A stretch of DNA of 64,000 nucleotides from Sneathiella marina (GCF_023746535.1 NZ_CP098747.1:2254501-2318500), one strand, 5' to 3'. Shown: positions 52,874 through 63,000, counted from the stretch's first letter. Translations and numbers: made by a program. Notes: generated by a model not told the origin, from the sequence alone.

Positions 52874-54093
52874 TGTTGACCCGGGAAAATCATAACGGCA
52901 CCTTTGTCGAGAATATCATGCATTTCGCCCGCGCCTTGCGGCGGGCCGGACTGCCCGTCGGTCCGGGCCGGGTTATCGAAGCGATCCGGGCTGTGGAAAC
53001 CGCAGGTATTCGTCGGCGCGATGATTTCTATTGGACACTCCATTCAGTGTTCGTCAATCGCCGGGATCAATGGGATGTTTTTGATCAGGCTTTTCATGTT
53101 TTCTGGAGAAATCCTGAGCTATTGAAAAAAATGATGGATATGATGCTGCCGACAAACTTCCTCGACAGCGTTAAAGGCGAAGATGAAGATCAGCTGAATC
53201 GCCGGGTTTCAGAAGCCCTTGCACCGCCAGCATCGAAAAATAACGAGGACAGCGAACAAGAGCAGGAAGAGGTCGAGATCAATGCGACTTTGACGGCTTC
53301 GGAAAAAGAGCTTTTGCAGACGAAGGACTTCGAGAGCATGAGTGCGGATGAAATGGAAGCCGCCAAAAAAGCGCTCTCCGCTCTCCGGCTGCCGATCATG
53401 AAAGTCAAAACCCGGCGTCGGCGGGCTGATTTGCATAAGGGAAGCATTGACATGCGGCGGACTTTACGGGCCAGCCTGCGGTCTGGCGGCGCAACAATCC
53501 CGATGCGGTTCAAATCCCCGGTCACCCGTCATCCCCCGTTGGTGATTTTATGCGATATTTCGGGCTCCATGACCCAGTATAGCCGCATGTTTCTGCATTT
53601 CATGCATGCGCTGACCAATGACCGCGATCGCGTTCATACTTTTGTTTTTGGCACCCGCCTGACCAATATAACCCGATATATGCGCTATAAGGATGTTGAT
53701 GCCGCCCTGGATGCGGTCAGTGAAAAAGTCGAGGATTGGTCTGGCGGCACCCGGATCGGGGCGACCATCAAGGAGTTCAACAAGGACTGGTCGCGACGGG
53801 TCCTGGGTCAGGGCGCCGTGACGTTGCTCATTTCTGACGGCCTGGACCGGGATGCGGGCGAAGGGTTGGGGATTGAGATGGAGCGCCTCCATAAATCCTG
53901 CCGTCAGCTTATCTGGCTCAACCCGTTGCTGCGATATCAGGGATTTGAGCCCCGCTCTCGCGGTGTAAAAGCCATATTACCCCATGTGGACCTGTTTCGG
54001 ACAGTCCACAATCTTGATAGTCTGATCCAATTGGCGGATATTCTGTCCAAGCCACAACCGCATCTAAATGAAAGCAGGAGTTTTGCCGCATGA
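52873..54093 (+). CDS. coxE: CoxE-like VWA-domain protein
   Basis: A 406-residue protein with a C-terminal von Willebrand A domain. The MIDAS motif is DISGSM at about residues 227-232 with Thr and Asp further on (GGTRIG and SDGLDRD). The N-terminal half is helical and acidic in the middle. CoxE works with CoxD to mature the molybdenum site in known systems. It overlaps the HAD gene and the XdhC N-terminal gene. Confidence 0.88.
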   Translation: MLTRENHNGTFVENIMHFARALRRAGLPVGPGRVIEAIRAVETAGIRRRDDFYWTLHSVFVNRRDQWDVFDQAFHVFWRNPELLKKMMDMMLPTNFLDSVKGEDEDQLNRRVSEALAPPASKNNEDSEQEQEEVEINATLTASEKELLQTKDFESMSADEMEAAKKALSALRLPIMKVKTRRRRADLHKGSIDMRRTLRASLRSGGATIPMRFKSPVTRHPPLVILCDISGSMTQYSRMFLHFMHALTNDRDRVHTFVFGTRLTNITRYMRYKDVDAALDAVSEKVEDWSGGTRIGATIKEFNKDWSRRVLGQGAVTLLISDGLDRDAGEGLGIEMERLHKSCRQLIWLNPLLRYQGFEPRSRGVKAILPHVDLFRTVHNLDSLIQLADILSKPQPHLNESRSFAA

Positions 54094-54428
54094 CCGAACT
54101 TTCCTCCGTTCTTCCCGCTGATGATATTCTTGAGCAGGCCCTCAACTGGAAACTTGATGGTAAAAATGTTGCCATCGCCACTGTCATCAACACCTGGGGC
54201 TCGGCCCCTCGCCCGGCTGGCAGCCAGTTGGCCATCGATGAGAGCGGTAATATGATTGGGTCCGTCAGTGGCGGCTGCGTCGAAAGTGCCGTTATCCAGG
54301 AAGCCATGGATATCATGCAAACTGGCATCTCCAAAACACTGGAATTTGGTGTCAGTGATGACGAAGCCTGGGAAGTCGGGCTTGCCTGCGGCGGTAAAAT
54401 CAACGTGTTTGTCGAAAAACTCAACTAG
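54090..54428 (+). CDS. XdhC/CoxI N-terminal domain protein
   Basis: A 112-residue protein that is only the N-terminal XdhC_CoxI domain (AIATVINTWGSAPRPAGSQLAI, then GSVSGGCVESAVIQEAMD). XdhC proteins protect or sulphurate the molybdenum cofactor before insertion. Here this domain and the Rossmann domain are two separate genes 11 bases apart. Overlaps the coxE stop by four bases. Confidence 0.86.
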   Translation: MTELSSVLPADDILEQALNWKLDGKNVAIATVINTWGSAPRPAGSQLAIDESGNMIGSVSGGCVESAVIQEAMDIMQTGISKTLEFGVSDDEAWEVGLACGGKINVFVEKLN

Positions 54429-54439
54429 GATTTACATCC

Positions 54440-55126
54440 ATGGATCTCGGTTTACTAAAAGAACTGCAACAGGCGCGCAAAGCAAAGCAACAGGTTGTCC
54501 TCGCGACCAACCTGTCAACTGGCCAGGAACAGCTGTTATACCCGTTTGAGACGGACGAGAATTCCGAGCTTCTTACCGGGGCCCGCAACGCGCTGATCAG
54601 CGATAAGGCCGGCAGTCTGGAAACAGATGAAGGTCCGGTGTTTCTCAATATCTTCAACCCCCGTCTCCGCTTGTTCGTGGTCGGCGCCGTTCATATTGCC
54701 CAGCATCTGGTTCCCATGGCCGCTGGCGCCGGGTATGAGGTAACCGTCATAGATCCACGCCGCAGTTTCGGATCAGACTTTCGCTTTCCTGACGTTACCT
54801 TGGATGACCGCTGGCCGGACGACGCCTTTGCCGACCTGCAAGCGGATCGCCGGTCCGCTATCGTTACGCTTACTCACGATTCAAAACTGGATGATCCGGC
54901 CCTGGTCTACGCCTTGGGGTCGGATGCCTTTTACATTGGCGCGCTTGGCAGCAACCGGACCAACGGAAAACGACAGTTACGACTGGAGAAAAAAGGCTTT
55001 AAGGGCGAGGATATAGATCGTATTCATGGCCCCATCGGCCTTGATATCGGCGCGAAGTCGCCCGCTGAAATCGCCATTTCCATCATGGCGCAAATGACGG
55101 CTGTTCTGCGTCAGAAAGCAGTGTAA
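54440..55126 (+). CDS. XdhC Rossmann-domain protein
   Basis: A 228-residue protein carrying the C-terminal XdhC Rossmann fold. LRLFVVGAVHIAQHLVPMAAGAGYEV is the nucleotide-binding region near 75-100, with IDPR and GALGSNRTNGKR as family blocks. The N-terminal 60 residues are variable. It complements the separate N-terminal domain gene before it. Its stop overlaps the next ATG by one base. Confidence 0.86.
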   Translation: MDLGLLKELQQARKAKQQVVLATNLSTGQEQLLYPFETDENSELLTGARNALISDKAGSLETDEGPVFLNIFNPRLRLFVVGAVHIAQHLVPMAAGAGYEVTVIDPRRSFGSDFRFPDVTLDDRWPDDAFADLQADRRSAIVTLTHDSKLDDPALVYALGSDAFYIGALGSNRTNGKRQLRLEKKGFKGEDIDRIHGPIGLDIGAKSPAEIAISIMAQMTAVLRQKAV

Positions 55127-56760
55127 TGATATTTGGCCGCCTGCCCATTGACGAAGCCGAAGGTGCCATTCTGGCCCATGCCGTCGATACCGGGGACGGT
55201 AAATTACTGCGCAAGGGCCATATCGTCTCAGCCGCTGATATCGCAGGCTTAAAGGCCAATAACATTGCAAATGTCCTGGCGGCCCGACTGGAACCCGGGG
55301 ATATGGCAGAAAATGACGCAGCCAAGGCGATTGGCGATGCCTTGACCGGCGCTCATATCACCGTCAAACCCCCCTTTACAGGCCGGGCCAATCTCTTTTC
55401 CTCCGATCATGGTGTTGTCAGGCTGAATGAGGATTTATTACATAAAATCAACCATGTAGACGAATCTCTTACGATCGCGACTATGGCCAATCATGACATG
55501 GTTTCACCGGAGCAGATGCTGGCGACCATCAAGATCATTCCGTTTGCTGCTGAAAAACGTAACGTTGATAAAATACTGGACATAATTGCGCAATCCGCTG
55601 AACCCTTGATTGATATTGCCCCCTTTCAGCAGCGAAAAATCGGGGTGATTTCCACGAAATTACCCCAGACCCGGGCAAGCGTTATCTCAAAATCCGAGAA
55701 AATCCTGGAAGACCGATTGATCAGTTGCCAAAACCGGATACAGGAGAGACTGACGCTGGATCACCATGAGACGGAACTGGCCGGCGGCATAACCCATCTG
55801 ATGAATTCCGGCTGTGACATGGTGCTGATATTCGGCGCGTCCGCCATAACCGATCGTAAGGATGTGGTCCCGACAGCCATTCTGGAAACCGGCGGCGTGA
55901 TCGATCATTTTGGCATGCCGGTGGATCCGGGAAATCTCCTGCTGCTTGGCCATAACGGGCCCGTTGATATCATTGGCCTGCCCGGATGCACCCGGTCACC
56001 CAAGCTGAACGGTTTTGACTGGGTGTTGCAACGAAGGTTGGCCCGCATCGATGTGACGGCGTCTGATATCATGGCTATGGGGTCAGGCGGACTGCTCAAG
56101 GAAATCAGCAGCCGGCCGCAGCCCCGTAACATTGCCCCGTCCCTGCTGGAGAACAAGTCCGTCGCCATTCTTATCCTTGCAGCCGGGCAATCAAGACGCA
56201 TGGGCCGGGATAATAAACTTCTTGCCGAGATCGACGGTAAACCTATGTTCCGGCATGTCGCAGAACAGGCGCTCAACTCTACGGCCTCTGGTGTTTTTGC
56301 AGTGACCGGACATGAGCGGGATAAAATAGAGAAGGTTATTGAGGATCTCGATATCAAGACCTTCCATAATCCGGATTTCGCAGAAGGATTAAGCAGCAGC
56401 CTTAAAACAGGGTTCCGGGCGCTATCGAAGCAATATGACGGCATACTTGTCTGCCTTGGCGATATGCCCTTCGTAAAAGCGGAACTCTTCAATCAGCTGA
56501 TAAATGCCTTCGATGTGGAAGAAGGCCGCTCAATCATCGTGCCGACTTATCAGGGCAAGCGCGGTAATCCGGTTCTGATTGCCAGCCTGTTTGCAGCTGA
56601 TGTGACCAGGGTAACCGGCGATATCGGCGCAAAATCACTTATTGCGGAAAATGAGCATGTGGTTTTTAACCTGGACATCAACGCAAAAAGTATATTTACC
56701 GATATCGACACCCCAGAGGCGCTTGTAAATCTTCAACAAAGAAAAGATGTGGCATTGTGA
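55126..56760 (+). CDS. molybdopterin-binding domain fused to CTP:molybdopterin cytidylyltransferase (MocA-like)
   Basis: A 544-residue two-domain protein. Residues 1-340 resemble a MoeA/MoCF-type molybdopterin-binding domain (GASAITDRKDVVPTAILETGG; HNGPVDIIGLPGCTRSPKLN). From about 347 to the end is a MobA/MocA nucleotidyltransferase (LILAAGQSRRMGRDNKLL; CLGDMPFV; RGNPVLI). MocA makes the cytosine dinucleotide cofactor that form I and II CO dehydrogenases use, so cofactor and enzyme are encoded together. GTGA overlap with the next gene. Confidence 0.87.
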   Translation: MIFGRLPIDEAEGAILAHAVDTGDGKLLRKGHIVSAADIAGLKANNIANVLAARLEPGDMAENDAAKAIGDALTGAHITVKPPFTGRANLFSSDHGVVRLNEDLLHKINHVDESLTIATMANHDMVSPEQMLATIKIIPFAAEKRNVDKILDIIAQSAEPLIDIAPFQQRKIGVISTKLPQTRASVISKSEKILEDRLISCQNRIQERLTLDHHETELAGGITHLMNSGCDMVLIFGASAITDRKDVVPTAILETGGVIDHFGMPVDPGNLLLLGHNGPVDIIGLPGCTRSPKLNGFDWVLQRRLARIDVTASDIMAMGSGGLLKEISSRPQPRNIAPSLLENKSVAILILAAGQSRRMGRDNKLLAEIDGKPMFRHVAEQALNSTASGVFAVTGHERDKIEKVIEDLDIKTFHNPDFAEGLSSSLKTGFRALSKQYDGILVCLGDMPFVKAELFNQLINAFDVEEGRSIIVPTYQGKRGNPVLIASLFAADVTRVTGDIGAKSLIAENEHVVFNLDINAKSIFTDIDTPEALVNLQQRKDVAL

Positions 56761-57191
56761 TACAGGAACTTTACCAAAAACAGCTTATGCGGCTGGCAGC
56801 TGACGCGACAGGCGAAGGTGTCATGAGCGATCCGGATGCGGAAACGGTTCTCGACAATCCGACTTGTGGCGATCGCATAAAAATTCAGATCAAGATCTCG
56901 GACGGCAAAATTACCGCCCTCAATCATGAAAATCGGTCCTGCATGTTGTGTCAGGCCGCTGCATCCGTTGTCGGGGAGAATGCGATCGGGCATTCACATG
57001 ATGATATTACCGCCCTTCGGGGAACCATCGATGGGATGCTAAAAAATAATGCCTTCAGTGCGATACCGGGATGGAATGCCCTTGAAAATTTTGCACCCGT
57101 TGCACATCACAAAAGCCGGCATGCTTGCGTTCTCCTGCCCTTTGATGCCCTGATTAATGTTTTAAGCGAAGCACAAACGAAAAATGCGTAG
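56757..57191 (+). CDS. SufU/NifU-N-like iron-sulphur scaffold
   Basis: A 144-residue protein with the three Cys sites of the SufU/IscU family: NPTCGDRI (about residue 38), RSCMLCQAAASVV near 59-71, and SRHACVLLPFDAL near 121. The Cys are placed to hold or transfer a cluster. The GTG start overlaps the previous stop. It may supply the two [2Fe-2S] clusters of CoxS; no sulphurase gene is adjacent. Confidence 0.8.
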   Translation: MIQELYQKQLMRLAADATGEGVMSDPDAETVLDNPTCGDRIKIQIKISDGKITALNHENRSCMLCQAAASVVGENAIGHSHDDITALRGTIDGMLKNNAFSAIPGWNALENFAPVAHHKSRHACVLLPFDALINVLSEAQTKNA

Positions 57192-57390
57192 ACAAAATCC
57201 TCAAATAAGAAAAATCCCTGACTTACCCTCCCCTTGCACAGGCGTCTGTACAATGGATATGGATAACAAATACTGCAAAGGCTGTTTCCGCACGCGTCTT
57301 GAGATCGGAGGATGGGCAACATTAAGCAATGAAGAGAAGCTTGATATTGTCAAAAATCTCCGGATACGCCGAGCTCAATCCAAAACTTAA
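57184..57390 (+). CDS. DUF1289 small Cys-rich protein
   Basis: A 68-residue DUF1289 protein: SPCTGVCTMD (about 16-25), YCKGCFRTRLEIGGW near 30-44 and LSNEEKLDIVK. Four Cys suggest metal binding. It overlaps the scaffold gene by eight bases and closes the cox cluster. The family is common in proteobacteria and its function is unknown. Confidence 0.85.
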   Translation: MRRQNPQIRKIPDLPSPCTGVCTMDMDNKYCKGCFRTRLEIGGWATLSNEEKLDIVKNLRIRRAQSKT

Positions 57391-57480
57391 GAAATTTTGC
57401 CTTATTTTTGCCTATTTCAAACCGCTTAATACCGCACTCTCCTGATATGCTGGACACGGCACCTTCAGAAAGCTTGGCGG

Positions 57481-57972
57481 ATGTATTTAAAAACTTTAAG
57501 CGTTGTAACAGGGACATTTCTGACAGTGTTATTTGCTGTCATGAGTCATTTCATGCCGGCTGCAACCACATTGACAACGACAGCAACACTCGCTGATCCG
57601 CAAATTAAATGCCTGGCCCAAGCGGTCTATTTCGAGGCCCGCGGCGAACCGTTTAGCGGGCAGATCGCCGTTGCCCAGGTTGTGCATAACCGTGTTGCAA
57701 CTCGGGACAAGTCCTATTGTGACGTTGTTTTCGAAGGAAGCCATCGACGAAATGCCTGTCAGTTTTCCTTTGCCTGCGATGGGAAATCCGATGTCGCAAC
57801 GGAGGTTTTAGCGTGGAACCAATCCGTCTCCATCGCCAATATTGTCCGCACGGGTAATCTAAGGGATATTTCCGGCATGGCCACCCATTATCATGCGAAT
57901 TATGTCTCGCCGAAATGGTCTAAAAAGCTTGTCAAAACGGCGACAATTGGGAATCATATATTTTACCGGTAG
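57481..57972 (+). CDS. SleB-type cell wall hydrolase
   Basis: A 163-residue exported protein with an N-terminal hydrophobic segment (residues 6-28) and the Hydrolase_2 (SleB) domain: CLAQAVYFEARGEPFSGQIAVAQVVHNR (about 44-71), with the catalytic Glu in FEARGE. QFSFACDG and THYHANYV follow. SleB-type enzymes cleave peptidoglycan. Its four Cys are likely paired outside the cytoplasm. Not linked to the cox genes by function. Confidence 0.85.
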   Translation: MYLKTLSVVTGTFLTVLFAVMSHFMPAATTLTTTATLADPQIKCLAQAVYFEARGEPFSGQIAVAQVVHNRVATRDKSYCDVVFEGSHRRNACQFSFACDGKSDVATEVLAWNQSVSIANIVRTGNLRDISGMATHYHANYVSPKWSKKLVKTATIGNHIFYR

Positions 57973-58018
57973 CCCTGTTCATGGGAAAAAGCGGCCAAAT
58001 TATGGCAATTCAATTTGT

Positions 58019-58030
58019 AACGATCGTTCT
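58019..58030. promoter_or_regulatory. second copy of the AACGATCGTTCT motif
   Basis: AACGATCGTTCT is identical to the core of the palindrome upstream of coxS (47376-47387). Here the perfectly symmetrical part is 10 bases. It lies 47 bases after the SleB-type stop and 278 bases before padR. Confidence 0.4.
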
Positions 58031-58212
58031 AAAACATTTCAAATTCAATTGAGCAAAATTCCCAAAAACCGTTATTTTCTAAATAGATACGATATTTCTT
58101 AATAATTTGTTCAGTATAATTTCCATGCCGTGTCACTAAAGCGTGACCAGTATCACATACAGGTGATGATGGTTCCCTCACTATTTAAGTCAGTAAAGTA
58201 TAACAGTTCGAT

Positions 58213-58231
58213 ATATTACATTTTGTAATAT
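58213..58231. promoter_or_regulatory. palindromic candidate PadR operator
   Basis: ATATTACA-TTT-TGTAATAT, perfectly symmetrical over 19 bases, 65 bases before the padR ATG. PadR-family proteins bind AT-rich inverted repeats with TGTAAT/ATTACA-like arms in their own promoters, so autoregulation is the simplest reading. Confidence 0.5.
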
Positions 58232-58296
58232 GTACGATTGGGTGATATATACTTTCTCCTGTATAAATGATTTCGTCTGAGAATTGAGCTGGTTTA

Positions 58297-58833
58297 ATGG
58301 ATATTAGAACATTGTGCCTTGGTGTCCTGACAATGGGCGACGCCACGGGTTATGAAATCAAGAAGATTTTCGAAGATCGCCTTGATTTGATCTTTCATGC
58401 CAGTTACGGCTCTATTTATCCGGCCCTCAACAGACTAACGGACGAAGGTCTTGTATCCTGCGAGGAATTTGTTCAGGAGAAAAGACCTGACAAGAAAATC
58501 TACTCGATTACAGCGAAAGGCCGGTACAGTTTTCTGGAAGAGATCATGAAAAAACCGGCACCGGATCGTTTTCGATCCGAATATCTGGCAACCATCATGT
58601 TTTCACATCTCCTGCCGGCGGGAACAATCGCTGAATTGATTGACCAACGTATTGTTGAGAGAACCGAGAAAATCAAGGACATGACCGCACAATGCCCCGG
58701 TTCACCTGAAAATGCGGAGCAGTTTATGTGCGGCTACGGCCAGGCTGTTTATCAGGCTGAAATCGATTACTTGAATGAATATAGACATTTGCTCGAAGCG
58801 GATGCCCTGATGGGCCGCCGGGCTGCAGAATGA
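58297..58833 (+). CDS. PadR-family transcriptional regulator
   Basis: A 178-residue PadR regulator: winged helix at residues 1-85 (CLGVLTMGDATGYEIKKIFE; SYGSIYPALNRLTDEGLV) and a helical dimerisation domain. It precedes an efflux pair by 40 bases on the same strand and is probably its local repressor, responding to a pump substrate. Confidence 0.9.
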   Translation: MDIRTLCLGVLTMGDATGYEIKKIFEDRLDLIFHASYGSIYPALNRLTDEGLVSCEEFVQEKRPDKKIYSITAKGRYSFLEEIMKKPAPDRFRSEYLATIMFSHLLPAGTIAELIDQRIVERTEKIKDMTAQCPGSPENAEQFMCGYGQAVYQAEIDYLNEYRHLLEADALMGRRAAE

Positions 58834-58873
58834 TTACCAAGTTGGACACCCTACAAAATAAAGAGGTACAGTT

Positions 58874-60004
58874 GTGAACCGCTCTATAATTATTGCCATA
58901 ATTATCGCCATAGCAGTCGTTGCCTGGATTGCCTCAGGTCAAATGGATAATTTCAATGGCTCGACGGGAAATGATGCTGCCGCGGCAACCGAGAAAGACG
59001 GGGTCAGCGCCCTTGCCTCTTCCGATGCTGAAAAGCCGAAGGAAAAGCGGAAATTGGCGGGGGTTCGCATCCAAACCTTTACCGCCCAACCTCGCCAACA
59101 GGAAGTTATTGTGCATGGCAAGACCGAAGCCTCGCGCGTTGTTCAGTTGAAAGCAGAGATCTCCGGCCGGGTTAAGAAGGTTCATGTTGATGATGGGGAC
59201 CGCGTCAAGGCGGGAGATCCAATTGTCAGCTTTGACGTGAAGGATAACAAGGCCAAGCTCCAGGAAGCCGAAGCCCTCGTCCGCCAACGCCAGATCGAAT
59301 ATAAAGCGGCGAAAGCCCTGAATAAAAAAGGGTTCAGTTCCAACACGACCCTGGCAAGCGCAAAAGCACTCCTCGATAGTGCCAAAGCACAGGCAACCGG
59401 TATGCGTATCCGGCTTGACGATCTTGTGGTAACAGCCCCGTTCGACGGATATATCGAGCATCGGACGGCAGAAGTCGGGGATTTCTTTAAAGATGGCGCA
59501 GAAATCACGACGATCGTCGATGGCAACCCTCTATTGGTAACAGGACAGATTTCTGAACTTCAGGTCAACAACATCGAAGTTGGCGGCAAGGGAACAGCGA
59601 AACTGGTCACCGGAGAAGAGGTTTCCGGCGAAATCACCTTCATCAGCAATATGGCCGAAGCCGCAACACGGACATTTAAAATTGAGCTGGAAGTGCCTAA
59701 TGAGGATAACAAACTCCGTAATGGTGTCACTGCAGAAATAAATATCAAGACCAAATCGGTGGACGCACATTTTATCTCCCCGGCCCTGCTGACATTGGAT
59801 GATACCGGTGTTCTGGGATTACGCGCGGTTGGAGAGGGTGACATCGTCGCTTTCTACCCGGTAAAAATTCTTGCTGATACGCCCGAGGGCGTTTGGATCG
59901 CCGGCTTGCCGGAAACCGTCAATTTGATTGTCGTCGGTCAGGATTTCGTCCGCGAGGGCGATCAGGTGAAACCAGATTTTTATACGGCTGAGGCTTCCCA
60001 ATGA
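58874..60004 (+). CDS. RND efflux periplasmic adaptor (membrane fusion protein)
   Basis: A 376-residue adaptor with one N-terminal membrane helix (residues 4-22). The biotinyl-lipoyl-like domain comprises SGRVKKVHVDDGDRVKAGDPIVSF and DLVVTAPFDGYIEHRTAEVGDFF, with an alpha-hairpin between. Beta-barrel parts follow. GTG start with GAGG 7 bases before. It overlaps the pump gene by four bases. No TolC-type gene is adjacent. Confidence 0.88.
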   Translation: MNRSIIIAIIIAIAVVAWIASGQMDNFNGSTGNDAAAATEKDGVSALASSDAEKPKEKRKLAGVRIQTFTAQPRQQEVIVHGKTEASRVVQLKAEISGRVKKVHVDDGDRVKAGDPIVSFDVKDNKAKLQEAEALVRQRQIEYKAAKALNKKGFSSNTTLASAKALLDSAKAQATGMRIRLDDLVVTAPFDGYIEHRTAEVGDFFKDGAEITTIVDGNPLLVTGQISELQVNNIEVGGKGTAKLVTGEEVSGEITFISNMAEAATRTFKIELEVPNEDNKLRNGVTAEINIKTKSVDAHFISPALLTLDDTGVLGLRAVGEGDIVAFYPVKILADTPEGVWIAGLPETVNLIVVGQDFVREGDQVKPDFYTAEASQ

Positions 60005-63000
60005 ACGCAATTATTGATGCGGCGATTGAACGATCAAGAACGGTAATTTCCGCGCTGGTTCTCATTTTGGTGGCCGGAATCTATGCTTATGTTGATATCG
60101 CCAAGGAAGCTGATCCTGATATCAATATTCCGATCATCTATGTATCGATGACCCATGAGGGTATTTCCCCCGAAGACGGTGAACGCCTCCTCATCCGGCC
60201 CATGGAGCAGGAATTGCGGACCATTGAGGGCGTCAAGGAAATGCGCTCCAATGCGGGCGAAGGACATGCCTCGGTCACCCTTGAATTCGACGCGGGGTTT
60301 GACTCAGAAAAAGCCCTGGAAGATGTGCGCGAAAAGGTGGATGTCGCCAAGACTGAACTGCCCCAGGAAACTGACGATCCGGTCGTCAATGAAGTCAATG
60401 TTGGACTGTTTCCCGTTCTCATTGTGACCCTGTCCGGTGATGTTCCCTTGCGGTCCCTGATCCGGCTGGCGCAGGACCTTCAGGACGAGATTGAAGGGCT
60501 TCCGGGCGTTCTCGAAGCCAATATCGGCGGCGACCGCGAAGAAGTGCTGGAGGTGATTGTTGATCCGGTCAAGCTGGAAAGCTACCAGATTTCCAACACG
60601 GATTTGGCCAATGCGGTTGAACTCAACAATAAACTTGTTGCCGCGGGTTCCATGGATACGGGTAAAGGGCGGTTTTCCATTAAGGTCCCTGGCCTGTTCA
60701 AGACCGCCTCAGACGTCCTTGATATCCCGATCAAGGTGTTTAATGAAGGTGTCGTGACGCTGCGTGATGTAACGGATATTCGCCGAACCTTTAAGGATGC
60801 GGACAGTTACGCACGCCTGAACGGTCAGCAAGCCGTCGCGCTGGAAGTGAAAAAACGGCTCGGTGAGAATATTATCGGAACCATTGAGGATGTGCAAGCC
60901 CTGGTACTGGCAGAGAAAGCCCATTGGCCTGCCGGTGTAGAGGTTACCTTCAGTCAGGACAAATCGGAAGATATCCGATCCATGTTGAATGACCTGCAGA
61001 ATAACATCATCAGTGCCATCATCCTCGTGATGATCGTCGTTATCAGTGCCCTGGGGGTTCGCACGGCTGGCCTGGTTGGTCTTTCCATACCGGGGTCCTT
61101 CCTGATCGGCATCCTGTATATGTACCTGTTCGGACTGACCATCAATATTGTTGTTCTGTTTGGATTGATCCTGGCCGTTGGAATGTTGGTTGATGGCGCC
61201 ATCGTGGTGACCGAATTTGCCGACCGGAAAATGGCGGAAGGTATCCACAAGAAAGATGCCTATGCCCTTGCGGCGAAACGGATGGCCTGGCCTATCATCG
61301 CCTCCACAGCGACAACATTGGCTGTCTTCATGCCGCTGCTGTTCTGGCCCGGCGTTGTCGGGGAGTTCATGAAATTCCTGCCCATCACCCTGATTACAAC
61401 GCTAACTGGTTCTTTGTTGATGGCCTTGATTTTTGTGCCGACACTCGGATCCGTTTTCGGTCGTGCTGGCTCAACCAATTCGAAAACACTTGCAGCGCTG
61501 GCGGCGGCAGAATCTGGTGATATCAGAGAGATTGGCGGGTTTACCGGACGCTATGTCAGGTTGTTGTCTGTCTGTCTTCGGCATCCGGCAAAAATCATGG
61601 TTGTTGGCGTGGTTACCCTGGTTGGGGTTCAATATTATTACTCTAATCACGGAAACGGCGTTGAGTTCTTTCCCGAAGTAGAGCCGGAATTGGCGCTTCT
61701 TTATGTCCATGCCCGCGGCAATATGTCGACAGATGAAAAAGATGTGTTGGTTGCCGAAGTTGAAAAGGAAGTTCTTAAGCTGGGCGATTTCTCGTCGATT
61801 TACACCCGAACCGGTGGCCCCGGTGAAGGCCAGGATATTGCCGAGGATGTGATTGGCACCATCCAGATGGAATTCAAGGACTGGCAGGATCGCCGGCCGG
61901 CGAAAGTGGTCTTTGAGGATATCCGCGACAGAACCGCGCATTTAACCGGGATAACTGTGGAAACACGCGAACCGGATACGGGTCCGCCAACCGGGAAAGA
62001 TGTCCAGATTCAGTTATCTTCACGTAACCCGGATCTCTTGCCCGCTGAAATCGCTAAAATTCGTAATCACCTTGAAACCAACGTCAAGGACCTTCTCGAC
62101 CTGGAAGATAGCCGGGCCATTCCCGGCATTGAATGGGAAGTGAAGGTTGATCGGGCGCAAGCGGGTCGGTTTGGTGCCGATATCCTGACCGTCGGTAAAA
62201 CCATTCAACTTGTCACCAATGGTATCAAGGTCGGCGAGTATCGCCCCGATGACGCCGATGAAGAACTGGATATCCGGGTTCGGTATCCGGATGACAAACG
62301 CAGCATCGACCAGTTGGACAGCCTCCGTGTATCCACAGCCAATGGCATGGTTCCCTTGTCAAACTTCGTCACCCGGGAAGCCAAGCAAAAAGTCGGTACG
62401 ATAAACCGTGTCGATGCCCGCCGGGTCATGACCGTCAAGGCAAATGTCGGCGGTGATGTTCTGGTGGATACAAAGGTTCAGGAAATACAGGACTGGATTG
62501 TAAATGAAGCTAATATTCACCCGGAAGTCAGCTATGTCTTCAAAGGTGAAGATGAAGAACAGAAAAAAGCCATGGCCTTCCTGGTGAAAGCTTTCGCCGT
62601 TGCCCTGTTTGTTATGGCAATCATTCTGGTCACCCAGTTCAACAGCTTCTATCATGCGTTCCTGATCCTGACGGCGGTCATCATGTCAACCATTGGCGTG
62701 TTCGTTGGCCTGATTATTACCGGACAGCCCTTTGGCATCGTCATGACGGGCGTTGGGGTGATATCCCTCGCCGGAATTGTTGTGAATAACAATATCGTTC
62801 TTATTGATACCTATGCCCATCTTCGAAAACAGGGCATGGAAGCAATGGAAGCGATTTTGCGGACCGGCGCGCAACGTCTACGTCCCGTTCTGTTGACGAC
62901 AATCACGACGATTTTCGGGTTGCTGCCAATGACGCTGCAAATCAATATTGATTTCGTCACGCGCGAGATTGTCACCGGAGCCCCCTCCTCGCAATGGTGG

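Larger units (their letters stand above)
57973..58296. other. 324-base region between the SleB-type gene and padR
   Basis: AT-rich and without a convincing ORF. It contains the AACGATCGTTCT motif at 58019 and the palindrome at 58213, both listed separately. Promoter elements for padR are expected in the last 100 bases but are not clear. Confidence 0.5.
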
